Below are positions 10,843-23,400 of a stretch of 64,000 bases of DNA, one piece after another. The position numbers were made by a program, and so were the translations under genes. The notes under the pieces are model-generated. The model was not told the origin of the DNA, did not search any database, and saw nothing but the letters and a program-made list of their open reading frames with translations. Positions within the stretch are counted from its first letter, which is position 1. Each line of letters opens with the position of its first letter. This DNA comes from Lepidurus packardi (taxonomy: Eukaryota > Arthropoda > Branchiopoda > Notostraca > Triopsidae). The stretch covers positions 7,502,001 to 7,566,000 of the forward strand of contig JAKZAN010000007.1 of the NCBI GenBank assembly GCA_023053545.1, in the 5' to 3' direction.

Positions 10843-13800
10843 CTACATTTTCTTTTCTCTTTTGCGTCTTAATGTGACAATACCTTTAACATATGTAAAG
10901 AAATCTTGTCGGCACCGACTTTTAGCTGACTCTCCAAAGTCACTAAGTAAATTCAATAAATAATAACTTACTTTAACGTAAGGGCACTCAAATTCAGATA
11001 GCAAGGATCCGTCTTTGGAGAAGACAGTTACATGAAACTTATTGCCATGGGAGTCTCCCACAAGCACATCACCGGCATCCGAAACGTCAATTCCATTGGG
11101 ATAATTCGTAATAGATTCACAACCAATGCGACGAATAAACTTTCCAGCCTCATTATACACCACAACACAGTGTCCTTTGAAATCACACACGTAATACTCG
11201 TTGTCTGAAAGAAAAGAAAGAACCATGAATACGAACAAATATGGAGAATCTTTTCCAAACAGTTGGGATTGAATGGCAAACCTTACCAGACATTGCAATA
11301 TCAGACGGTTCGCGCATATGTTCGGAGCAGTCGAACCAATGAAGTAGATCGCCAGATTCAGACAAACGGTAGACGGCTGGAGACACTGAATCCACTACCA
11401 CAATATGACCACAATGGGTAATGCACAGCCCGGCTACAATGTCGATATATCTACAACAAACGCACATTCACGTCAAAATAAGAATAAAAATACCCAAACG
11501 AAATGGCAACTGCGCCGTTTCCATGAAAAAAAATTCTACCTTATAGGAATTTTCTTGACAAAATGCCCCGTCTTGGTAAAAACTTGCATGCGGGACCTTT
11601 CATTGCCACGGTCGCATACGACAATCTTGCCCGAGTTGCGCATAACTGCAATTTTACGTGGGTACCATAGTTGTCCCTCTTCCTTGCCAGGCATTCCAAA
11701 TTCAAAGATGAATGCCCCGTTTTTGTCAAAAACCTAAAGAAATATATTAGTAACAAAAAAAGACAGAATTGTATCGATAACGTTTTGCACGAAAAAGTCC
11801 TTTGTTTATACCTGAATACGGTGGTTATTTGTATCAGCCACCAGAATTTCTTCTTCGAGGCCCAAGCAAAAGCCATGGGGCGAGTTAAATTGACTCTGCG
11901 CTTGGCCGAGTTGACCAAACTTGATTCTAATTTGCATGGAACACGTCATCGTGTTTTGTTTGCTGGCGCAAAGAGAGACTGAAGGCACAGGATTTAATCC
12001 ATTCCGTGAACTAAAAAACTGCTGATGCAGCCCCATTCGTCCACTGCCATTGTTGTAGCTCAGCATGTTGGGCGACATGCTCGAAGAACACGCCGATCCC
12101 ACCGGAGACACTGAACGCATTCTGCCCTTCACATCCATTTCGGGCTGGCCTGTCAAAACCAAACATTCTTTTTACATCTTCACCTCTTTCTCTCTTTTTT
12201 TTTCTTAATCTACAGAGCAAAAAAAATCACACAATTACAATACAATGCACGTCCAGGGGAAAAAAATCACGTGTATTGGTACAATGCCCGCGCATGCTTC
12301 CATAACAATCTATTAAACTTCCCAACCCCGCCCCCAAAAAATAAATAAAAAAAAAATAACCTCGCAAGTTGATCTTACTATAGTAAATCTCTCTAGAGCG
12401 CAAAAACAATTGGCAAAATTGTGACAGAGGCACCAGCGGACAATGTACTAAAGAAAACAGCGTAACTTCTTTCCACTTTCCGTTTTTTTTTTTCGTAATC
12501 CAACTTTTTGCTTCATTGTTGCCAGTGTGGGTGGCATTTTCAACCGAGAGCAAAAGTTGGAATGAAAAAGAGCATAGTTTCCGCTACAAAATAAGGCTTA
12601 CTACTCCGTCCGTTAGTTTTTGTTATGTGAGGGACCCTAACACAGATTCAATGTGAATAGCTACGTTTTTTCAACAACCAATGGTAAATATGGAGGACTG
12701 GTGAGACTTTTTTTTTTGCTCAGGAGGGGTATTGGATGTAAAAAAAAGTGTCAATTCACATAAAAAAAAAGAGACGAAAAAAGAGGCAAAATAAATGTCA
12801 CAGAACATACGACATACTGATACGGTTTTTCTCTTGACTCAATTTCTCAGTTACGATAATAGTAACATTGGCACGACAAATAAATGCTATTCTTTTCGTT
12901 ACAAACAACCACCCCGGCATCTCTAGTAATAACTCTCACACAAAGAAGTAACTTAAGGTTGCATGACTACTCAACGATCTGAGAACTTTTCTTTTTTTTT
13001 CTTTTCAAATCTGCCTCTGCTTTTCCTTCCGCTTCCATTTGTTGTTGTGGCGAAAGAGCATAAACAGTTTCAAAACATCACATGAAATATGGTCGCTTGT
13101 TTTTCTCTTCTTGTCCTTGGGATTTTTTCCAGGGACACGGAAGGGAAGCATCACAAAAAAAATACATATATTAACAAACTAGAACATAAATGTACCTTGA
13201 CTGCCCAGTTTGGCCAAAGCTTGTAAATTGTTCAGCGCATTGATGTGATTCATCGACCCCATGCTCATATCGCCGGCCAGGAGATCGGCCAGAGTAAAAT
13301 TGCCTCCTTGGTTCACGTTAATGCTCATACTATCTGGGCTGCTGTGGTGGCTCATACCCCGATCCGCCGTTTCCGCCAAATTGGCCAGTTGCTGGAGGTT
13401 GTACTCTTGTATGGAAGTCATGGAATGCATGGAACTGAGTCGTCCATCCAAATTGCGCAAAGAACGCGCCGGATTTGAAGCGTAATTGAGAGGTTCCAGA
13501 CTTGGAACGGTGCTCGTGGCACCTGTAACCAAGGCTAGGGAATTGAGCGTAGGCAAAGGCGAGAGGGAAGGCAACTCGGACGAGCTTCTCCCAGCTGTCT
13601 GCATATCTGTGTCGGTCGGTAAGGCCGTCAACATGGCCGACAAATCCATTGGCAGAGGAGCGAGAACAGCAGGTGGCATAGACATGAGGTTATCGGCGGG
13701 GGAGAGGACGCCCGAAGGTAGCGCATAAGCTCCGTTTTCATCCAGCGGCGAAGAATGGGCTGGGGACGGTGGGATGGGCGTGGACGAAGGCGTAGTCAGT

Positions 13801-15604
13801 CCCAATGATGTCGAAGCTGTCTTTGAATGGGAATGAGAGCTATGGGACGTTGGGGCCGAAGGAGGCATGGGCGTAACAAAATGACCAAAAGTTGCCTAAA
13901 AATAAAGAACAACCCCGTTAAAAAAGCCCGTTATTAAGTTGGAAACGGCATAAGGGAGGCTAAATTAAGAAATAAAAAAAAAACGGAAACGCACGTTCAA
14001 AACTTCTTCAAAACGGTGCGCATTAGATTCGAAACGCAAGCCCACAGACAAGTCATCTGGACGTGGCAAATCTATGGCCAGACTTGACAGCTGGGAAGTG
14101 ATGTGCGGCTTCATCAGCAGCATGTCCACAATATCAGCGTTTTCCGAGACGTTTTCAGCAAAATTTGACGCATGGTCAATCCTATCCATAATCTTTTCAA
14201 CCCTAAAATGGAAAAAGCGAGAGCAAATAAATGTACTATAAAACCACGAATGAATGTTCAAACTGGCCTTGTGGTGGTTATGAAGAGCCAATGATAGACA
14301 TAAGTCGAAAAAGTAAATTTAATGAATTTACTTGTTTGATGTATCCATAACTTTCAATTCCTGAGTAGAGTGAAGACGTTCCAATTCTTCGATAATTTTG
14401 TCCTTGCATTTCTCGAGTAAACCCTTGTAGGTTTCATAGGCTTCCATTACAGCCTCACTGGCGGCATCCCGTTGCTTCTGTAACTCCCCGAGCATTTTCT
14501 CATACTTCAGGGATGTAGTGTGGCATACAGCCAGCTTGGCTTGGGTTTCTTTGGAAGAGGCGGCGAGTTCGTTTCGTTGCTCGAGTTCCACCTCGCTCAA
14601 GTGTTTACAAACATGCTCCGGCAGCGCATGGGTACTATTGAGGCACTGGTTGCAAACGGGGACTTGGCACGTTCGGCAGAAGTAGTGGAGGAGCTCGCCG
14701 TGATGTTTAATGCAAGTAGGAGGAGGACGGCGAATACAGGGCAACTGCCCACTCCTCATCATCTCTTCAAAGGTGACCACTTTGTGGTTCTCAAAGCAGC
14801 GCATGTACTGATGGGCTGAGTGACAGTTGGTGCCAAGATAATTGTCACAATCTATGCATTTCGCGATGGCCGTTTCCTTAGCTTTGCAGCTCGTGCATAA
14901 TATACCGCTCGTATCTAAGCCTTCTTCAGAGAGACGGCTTTGTCGAGCGTAATCCGGACATAATGAAGCTACATTTTTGTCAGGTAAGGTGGTGTCTTGT
15001 TGGCACAAGGGACACTTTAAGATGCCAGTGACGGAAGGCGGATCTTCCTCGTCGTCTAGGTCGGTGTGACGGCCATTTTCCAGATTGGAGCTTAAAGTTG
15101 CTCCTTTCATGAGGCGGCTCAGGCATGGTTCGCATAACACGTGAAGACATGAAAGCAGCTTCGGCCCTTTGTAGGTCTCACTGGAAAAAAAATGGTCATT
15201 TAGTATACGTTACATTTTGACCTGTACATAAGGAAAGAATAGAACCTTGCCACGCTAGCGTTTACAGCACAGGCACTTACAAATGCAAGATTAATGCAAA
15301 GTACACGAATTAAAAGTAAATTACTAATAGTGAATCAGAACAAAAATATAAGCTAATTTGTTGATCCAAGGTTTGGACAGTAATAACGTTTACATTTTCT
15401 GCCAAGGCTGAAGATAAGGGGGAAAAATAACTTAAGGGCGTTTACTTACTGGCAAGTAGGGCATTTGAGGTAATCATCAGAGTCGACAAAGTCTTCCAAG
15501 GGAGTGCCCCCTTCCAAAGCTCCTAAATCACCAAACATTCCAAGATCATCCTCCAAACACTCATCTTCATAGGAGCCGCCAAGAACCCCCATTTTCTCAT
15601 CCAT
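10843..15604 (-). CDS. TRIM-NHL protein (Mei-P26/NHL-1/Brat group)
   Basis: RING E3 and RNA-binding type regulator of translation and cell fate. Exons (minus): 15604-15450, 15180-14332, 14202-13995, 13895-13196, 12149-11812, 11733-11540, 11450-11287, 11204-10972, 10929-10843, about 975 residues. The RING ligands are C48, C51, C63, H65, C68, C71, C108 and C111, with an Asp/Glu-rich insert of about 30 residues before the last pair. B-box 1 starts near 147 and B-box 2 near 204, then a coiled coil to about 340. A Ser/Pro-rich linker with no filamin repeat leads to NHL repeats from about 713 ([57 protein letters not shown]). A RING plus Mei-P26-like blades argues against Brat itself, which lacks a RING. 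The last intron would be only 42 bp; the alternatives all leave the same final frame, SRCRQ...GIVTL. The intron at 13195-12150 is about 1 kb of low-complexity DNA. Confidence 0.9.
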
Positions 15605-17263
15605 TGTGGATCACACACAGCTTGAGCAAAAGACAAGGTTTGGTAGCTTTCTAGAGTTTTTTTAATAGTAAAAAATAACATTAACAAACTGTTTGTTGTA
15701 CAAATGCCAATATTAGCAAATAGCAAATATGTGACGACACCTAAGAAAGCCTGGTTAACTGCGCCAAGGACTGGGATTAGGGCCAAAATAGAACCCCAAA
15801 CCCCGAACTCAACAGAAACTTAACATCGTTAAAAATAGGCTTTAAAACAGGAAGGTAGACTTACCAGAAAACGGAAAAATCACTCCTTATGGACGTAATA
15901 AGGTTAATGCATGGTTACAGTACAACTGGGAGCTGACGTAGTAAGAAAAACGGAAACATAACACAGCATCACTAGTTCCTCAATACCACGAGGCAGCGGC
16001 CATGACAGACCCTTTCCCCTGCGCTGGGAACGACGGGGAGTCTGCAAGTCTATCGTCGTTGTCGTGACGTCACACGTAATAACAATGTCGTTACCCAAAT
16101 ATTTGTACCTGATGAAGCCAACTTGTAAGGAACAACTATAGTATGAATACAGATTGAAGAAACAAAATGTATTAAACGGCTGCAATATGCGCAATTTAAA
16201 GAAAACGCACACTAGAAAGTCCGAGTATTTAGAAATGCTTCTGTAACCAACACCAGGTGGCGTTGAGATCTATTCCCCTGCATGGCTACGTTGCTCATAT
16301 TCAGCTCGAACTTTTTTCAACAATGGTACTCGCGCTGATGGATCCCATGTGCGAGGTTTCATAGGGTTTGGCTCATATCATCTGCTGTACGCCAAAAATA
16401 TGAGCCAAAAGCCTGCGGCATCAAAGCTAGTTTAGCACTGCTAGGTGCTGCGCGGGAAGAAGGACGCTATTTTTATGATTGAGATTATAAAGTAGCCAAA
16501 GCTAAAAAAAACTTGGCCATGCACCCAAGTGAAAGAATGTGTTGGGTAACACACTGACCAGTGGCTTGATTTTTTGCTCGCGAAATGTAAGGTTACTGGC
16601 AAGATTACGGCAAACGTTACCCAAAAGAAGTGCCAAAGTTCATAAGGACTGGCGGATTTGAAAAAGCGGGGTTTGCTGGTTAGTTTACACAGTTCCTATA
16701 CCACTTACTCAGCAAATAAAAATTCGACAAACATGGAATGTCATCATTATTAACGATAAGTTTTTAAACTGTATTAAATCCATTAATTAAACCCAAGAGA
16801 TTATTATCGCAAAAATGTTAGCTGCTTTGTTCATTAGCACCCGGTAGCAATCTACATAAACATTTAACAGAATTCGCTACTTAAATCTGCCATAACGCAG
16901 GATGAATAAGAATTCCGCTAGATGTACTAAATTACTGCAATGATAGGATCTAATAAAACGCCAGTATAAGTTCTATATTCTAGTCTAAGTACTTATACAT
17001 TTTCATCAGCAGATGGCGATTGAGTGCAGTTTCCTTGGATAATTTAAGCACAGTAATCGAACACTCGAACTCGAATGGTGTTCAGTTTTACGTAGAGCGG
17101 GCAACGACAAAACATACACAACAATACGAATATTGTACTTCTTTCTCGCAACAGAAAGTAAATTGCAAAAAAATTTTGAAAAATTGAAAGCAAGTGAAAT
17201 TACTCCCAAAAGGAACACTTTCGATAGGTAGTGTGATATACCAGTCCGGGGCAGTATATCCGG
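15605..17263. other. Upstream region of TRIM-NHL
   Basis: Probably holds the promoter and any untranslated exon of the TRIM-NHL gene. A palindromic CRE octamer TGACGTCA lies at 16065-16072, about 460 bp upstream of the ATG. An inverted repeat, TTTGGCTCATAT at 16367-16378 and its complement at 16398-16409, can form a 12-bp stem with a 19-nt loop. No further coding exon was recognised. Confidence 0.45.
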
Positions 17264-17437
17264 TCAGAGAACACCTTTGCCTTGAACCACTTGCTCGCTA
17301 AATTCATAAATTAAAGCCTTATCTTTTTTCTGGTTAGATAAAAACAAGTCGTGTATAAAGTCGGAGCGGTCGTAGTCAAGTTGTTGCTGTTGTAAAGCAG
17401 GATGGCAATGGTGAGCTTGACAGGCCATGCGTATCAT
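17264..17437 (-). CDS. Candidate terminal exon or 57-residue small ORF
   Basis: On the minus strand a long pyrimidine tract ending TTGGAG is followed at once by an open frame of 57 codons ending in TGA at 17266-17264. The frame opens MIRMACQAHHCHPALQ, has a run of four Gln, then DYDRSDFIHDLFLSNQ and an acidic-basic tail. It could be the last exon of a minus-strand gene whose other exons lie to the right, or a free-standing small ORF. No family is recognised. There is no obvious AATAAA directly after it. Confidence 0.25.
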   Translation of the reverse strand: MIRMACQAHHCHPALQQQQLDYDRSDFIHDLFLSNQKKDKALIYEFSEQVVQGKGVL

Positions 17438-20400
17438 CTCCAAGACAAAGAATGAAAAATAAAAGGTACTCTAGAGGGAGTACATGATTACGGGCGTTCA
17501 GTAGAGAGCAATACAACTCCGTAAATTCAAGGTCTGATCCAACGTCGTGGGCAAAATGCTTATCTCTTCTTAGTCAAGGTAACTTTCCATTTACAGCTTT
17601 TAACAGGTCACTAACCAGCACCTGAATACGCAACTCGTTTCTGACTCTCTCCCTTGAAGGTATACGGTCAAGTTGAAGGAAGACTTTTAAACACCGGACG
17701 TCCGGCACTCCACGTCAAGCCAGAAAATGTCGACGCCATTAAACCAAGTCGACGCCCATCTCCTTCTCACGCAAACTAGCCTTACTTGCTTATCACTACT
17801 TGACCAAGTTTCCGTTATGAATCCTTCCCTTTTATGTACCTTTCTCTCCCCCCTTCTTCTCTGACATCCGTATTTGAAATACAGTAACAGCACTAGAGAA
17901 TGGTTGAATCAAGCTAAACCCTCTCACATCACAGGTGTCTTTAGTGCACTGTACAAAAACGGCCTAATTAGAAGCTCAATGCACGGATGCACTCCCTATT
18001 TCATCTTCCTTGACCAAAAGCCCCCAACCACAACATCTGACGAGGGGTGCACACAAGTGGATAGCGGAAGACCTGCTCGACCTCAAGACGGCGTCGTATC
18101 CGGCCGACGCTCGTACTAGTTTTCTTTAAAGGACCTTTTCGTGTTCAGTAGCCCCTATAAATAGGGACCTCGAAGGTAATCATTATATCCTCAGAAGGGA
18201 AATGAAAGGGTTTGCACCTGGCCATTTTTTTCTTACGTCTGCAACTTTTTTTTCTGTCTGAGAAAAAAGAAAACACCTCTTCTTTTCGTTTCTAGACTGC
18301 GACGTAGTTTGGGTTTTGGGATCCCAGTAAGCCGTTGCCCAGGGGATCTTCGACTTTGCCTCAAGGTTTTCCCCTCCACACTTTTAAACTTGGGAACTAA
18401 GTAACTGCCCCAAACCATGCCTCTAGACAGACGCTCATACACCTTACATTGGGTGCTTTATTATGTTTTACAAGGCAAAAAGCCTTCAGGCAACTTGATT
18501 ACCTTTCAGCCTTGCTTTCAGCCAAGGAAAGCCAGTTCCTGTCCTAATGATGTTTCCTTTGTAAAAATAAATAGATAACTTGAAATCTTTTCTTTTCTGT
18601 AGTGCATTTTAAAATTATATACTATAGATAAACCGTTTTCTGAAACCCAAAAGGGACAAAAGTGTCTCACACACGTTGGTATAACCATCATCCAAAGTTT
18701 ATTCTTTTCTGTAGCTATGGTTTCCACATATATATAGCCACACAGTCTGTCCATTAATGGGTAAAGCTGATAAGCGTTATCTCCAAATGGTTACAGTTTT
18801 AGTGGAAACAAAAGAGACATGTCCATCGGAAACCGAAAACCGTCTCTACACTCTCCCTCTCTCTCTCTCTTGCCAGTCTTACAGCTGCGCATCACCACCA
18901 AAGCGTTAAACAGAGCAGCATCTGGACCATTGACTTGATCTATCATGTCAGCGGGTGGGCACGACCAAGCCGATCACTTTTTTGGGTGCCTTTTCCCAAC
19001 GTCGATAGCGTCGATCTGGGTTAAAATGCATGTCAGGTGGTCTATTGGGAAATTGATGGAGCGAGGATGATGGTAACAAAAATCCCGGACGTCAGCCAGC
19101 AAGCCTGCGAGTCATCACCAAATCTCCCTCGTGTTACCTTGTCCAAGTTGAGTACCTTTTAAAAGGTCTCCTAACCTTTATCTAACAAACCAGACGGCAT
19201 CACGGCATCACCCCCATCCGTTTTATGTACAATAAACTTTTGTACTAGAATGAAGTGTTAACTTTTAGACGAGCATTTGGATCATATATGAACCATCATA
19301 CCCCACCTCCCCAAAACCTTCATGAAGTCGACGCTTTTTCATCACCATGTCAAAGATTGACAAGCTGAATGCACAAGCCAAGCAATAGAGCAGAAGTCAA
19401 GCGTAGAAATGTCGGAGCTTTGCGTATAAAGTCGTCTGGATCGTGATCACATGTTGCATGTTGGCCATGTCCCAATTGAATTATCCGGTAAAGTATGCAG
19501 TCTTCGATGAAAAAAGTCATCCTTCGACCCAGTTCTCATAACTTCCTCATGTGGTGAAGACTCTTCCTGCTAATTGCGTGGGAGAGCAAAGAATTAATCA
19601 GGGACACATTTCTTTAAATGAGAAGTAAAAGGAAGGAAGGAAGGAAAGCAGAAGAAGATGTTTCCGTATAACGCTTTTTTAAAATCTCACTTTTGGACTT
19701 TACGTCAAGGAATTCCGCATGAACGAATCCTACAAAAAGAAAACCGATCAGGAACAAGTGGTCATTGTACACCTTGGAAGGAATAAAAAGCTAAAAACCC
19801 CATCTACCTGTAAAGCATAAGCTTCTCAATCGTCTTAGGCACTACAGGTTTTTTCCGTTAAAAGAAATGTATTGTCCAGATAAAAAAGGAAAAATAGGGG
19901 CAGTTTTCCAACATTTTCAAGCATGGGCCCATCTGAAAACGTTCGACCTATTTTTCTTTGACGAGAAAGATGCAAGCTATTGGAAAGCCAGCACCAATAT
20001 ACCAAGGGGATGTTTAAATGGATTGCTTTTGTACTTCCAAGGAGCAAGAGAGGAAGCGAGCAAAACGTGAAAGAGGCAATCTTCCTATTGCAAACGAATT
20101 GGTTTGGGAGAAAATCCTGCGGGTAACACTATATAGTTCCTTCCTTAGTGCACCTTATGCAGTATAGAGCGTATAAATGAATCCATAGGGGCCAAAGGTC
20201 CCTTTTTTCAACGTTTCAACTCGGTTACACAAAAGCGTCCACCTGGGATTAAAACGGATGTCCACACAAACCCCGAGAGTTGTCCGAAATCTTTTGTCAT
20301 CTCAGCAGGTAAAGTAAGAAACGGGGGTGCCCTCCTTGCTGGTGTCGGTTTGTCCGTTGTCAGCACTCGGACTTGCCACAAGTCCAAGCCTAAGATAAAT

Positions 20401-23400
20401 CATGGACTTTGAACCCTCCCACGATAGTCTCTTTCTCGTTTTTGTCTTCTTTCTCTCTTTTTTTTTTTGGCAGATAAACGTCATTGAATAAACACAAGTC
20501 CAACAGGGCTTTCGTTTGGTAATAGAGAAAAAACGTATAATACTCGAGCAGCAGGTTCCCTCACACATGCTCTGCAAAGAAAAGGGAAGAAAGAAAAAAA
20601 ATTGCTCCATCCCCTCTTTCCTCTGCGCTTATAGATACTTTGGTGAATCGTAATCTGTCAAAGCAGCACAAACTTGGGCGCATTTTCTAACAATGCTCAA
20701 TACACTTGAGCGGTGAGTTTATTTATGAAGATCGTGGTAATAAAAACGAGACAGGGAGAGAGAGCATGGTTTGGAACAGCTTGTCTTGTTCCTTCTCTCG
20801 TTTTCGTGCAGTTGAGTAATTCCCATGGAATTTGGCTAAAAAAACCGGGAACAAAATGATGGGAAGTGTTTATCCTAGGCAATTTGGGAAGGTTTTTGCC
20901 AAGTCGTGTTGAAATCTCCGCCATGCCATGACGTGAGAGAGTGACAACAGCCATGCTTATTCTTCGCCTTGCACTTTTAACTTTCTTGAAAAATAACGGG
21001 TTAAGTGTGGGGTTACGCGTTGCAATTCGTCCTGTTGCTCACACAAAGCAAATATTGACGCCTATATACACCTGGGGTTTTCCCCTGTCCCCCTTCATAC
21101 TTCAAGTAGCATACGGGCCTAATATATGAAGGGACATTGTTACTTTTTGGTTCAAGTGGGTCTGCGCCTTCTCTGCTCTTCACCTTGTTTTCTAGGGCAA
21201 AATACATAAACATAGAAACGAATTAGGAAAATAATTAAGTGTTTTGGCATTTTGCAAACCTTTGATGAGATGCGCTCGATATTTCCTTTCCGTGCTATTT
21301 AATCAATGAGGCCAAAACAAAACAGCCCAGCCTGGGATGATGGATGCGCAAGCTGATGGAACACGTCACCCTAAAGCGCCTGATCAGCATAACACCATTC
21401 TTGAAACTTTTATGAAAAGCTTACTTCGGAAAAAGGAGAGAGGGTGGATAAAGGTTTGGTTCTGCTTGCGCTTGGCTGGAGTTCATGTTTCATACAGATT
21501 GAGCGTCACTCCTTATTTGTGCCTTGCTTCTTTTCCCCCTTGATGGATGAGTGTCAGTTCCATGAATACGCCACCTAGGTAATAAATGTGGAGAATTATG
21601 GTTTTATTCCATCTCAGGATACTGTACAAATCCACTGTTGTGTCGAACTTGAAAGCTCCCACGCTTCCCATGTCCAGTTTTCTAAAGTCTTCAAAAGGAT
21701 CAGCAGAACGAGAGATGAAGTTACGAGGTCAGCCTAGTCTGTTATACTCGGAGGAACAAGAATACAAAAGGTTCGTTAGTTCATCAATTCTTAAATTGGA
21801 TGGATCAACGGTGAAGGGGAAAGGTTGGCTTCGTCAAAGCATATACACAGTCAAAAGGGGAAAACGGCCGTTACCACCCCTTCAGGGGTTTCACTAAGGA
21901 AGTGTTTGTGTGTTGTGTTGTGTGTGTATATATACGTTGTAGCTTAAAAGGCTCTACAGGGTTTATCCATGGCCATGTTTCCGGCCCGCGCTTTCGATAT
22001 ACACCTTTTTATCACTGCATGGGAATCGGCGATGCTTATCGACAAGTGAACCCATTATAGCTTCTCCGTTCAAAAGACAATAACTTGGGTTTGGGACAAA
22101 GCACAATTCATGATGAGGCTTCCTTTTGTTACGAGTTCCTGCTTGGAACGCCCCTAACGCGTTTCTTTCTTATCTCTTCTTGGACTGTTTTAGCTTTTTG
22201 CTGTCTTTTCTCTGCCGGCCTCTCTCAAATTTGGTAAATATATATCTCTGAGCACAATCAAATCAAAAAGGTACACAGCAAAACATCTCGAGTTTCTTTT
22301 CCTTTTCGTCGAGTTCGCTACTCGGCACACCGCAGTCACACGTTAGCAATCTATATAACGTGTGTGTGTTGCTGTGTCTGGGCGTCTAGTTCTGTTCGAA
22401 CCCGGCAACTGGGGGGCGATTGACGAGTTCCATAATAGAGGAAACGTCCAATCATGGTAACTACGATAAATCACGGACCGGGCGCTCAAGCTGCTAAGTC
22501 TGTGTAGGGCAGAAAAAAAGAGGAAAAAAGAGCAAACGCCAAACCCAAGCTTAATCTATAACGCGTACGTACATTACAGAATGTATGGGTCATTGATAGT
22601 GGCATATGTGGTCCATGGAGGGTTCTCTTTCCATGTTTTGACTCGGAAACGTCAGAAAGTAAGGCTCTTGATCAACTGCGACCTTGCAAGGGCCCCGCCA
22701 AGTCTACCATAGAGTGAAAAGAGAGCTTGGCTAAAAAGACGTAACGCAGAGCACGTGCTCAGCAAGCGAGGAAGAATATTTGGTGCTTCATTTTTGTGAG
22801 AGAAAAAAGCTTTTCAGCCATCAAGCATGTCAAACCTTTGTTACGCTTCAAAAACGATTTACTCTGATGAACACCCAGATCGTTCCTTTCAAAGTTGGCC
22901 TATCATGCAGCAAAGTAATGTTTGAAAAATTAGCTTATCTCAATACACGAGACTGGCCCTTCTTTTGCACCTGTTCCTTTCTGAGAGTTTTTTTTCCTGA
23001 AAAAAAAGTTTAAAGAACAAAACAAGGGGGCCAAAATGAAGCATATTTCCCCAAAGAACGGGAAATAAAGGACAATGACATGATTATTCTAACGGACAGT
23101 CTGATAGCTGTGATTGCGGAAGGGCGGGAGACAGGTAAAACCCCTGACAAGAGCTCCACCCTAAGCATTTGTATATCATCATCATCATCCCTTCGAAGTA
23201 AATAAATGTGTCGAAGTGGAAATTGTTCTCATCCTTTTCCGTTATTCAGGAGTTCAAATCCAACACTTGCACTTGCTTCTTTCCTTTATTCAATATCCTC
23301 TTCCTTATAGGCTTGATATTACACTTGGAGGTTTAAAAAAAAAAAAAAAAACTTAATACAAGTTCACATTTTTGCTCGTCATTTCACCTTTATATAGAAG

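Noticed and set aside
22395-22410. tRNA B-box-like GTTCGAACCC
   Set aside because: No matching A-box or acceptor stem could be found upstream; the similar GTTCAAATCC near 23253 fails in the same way.
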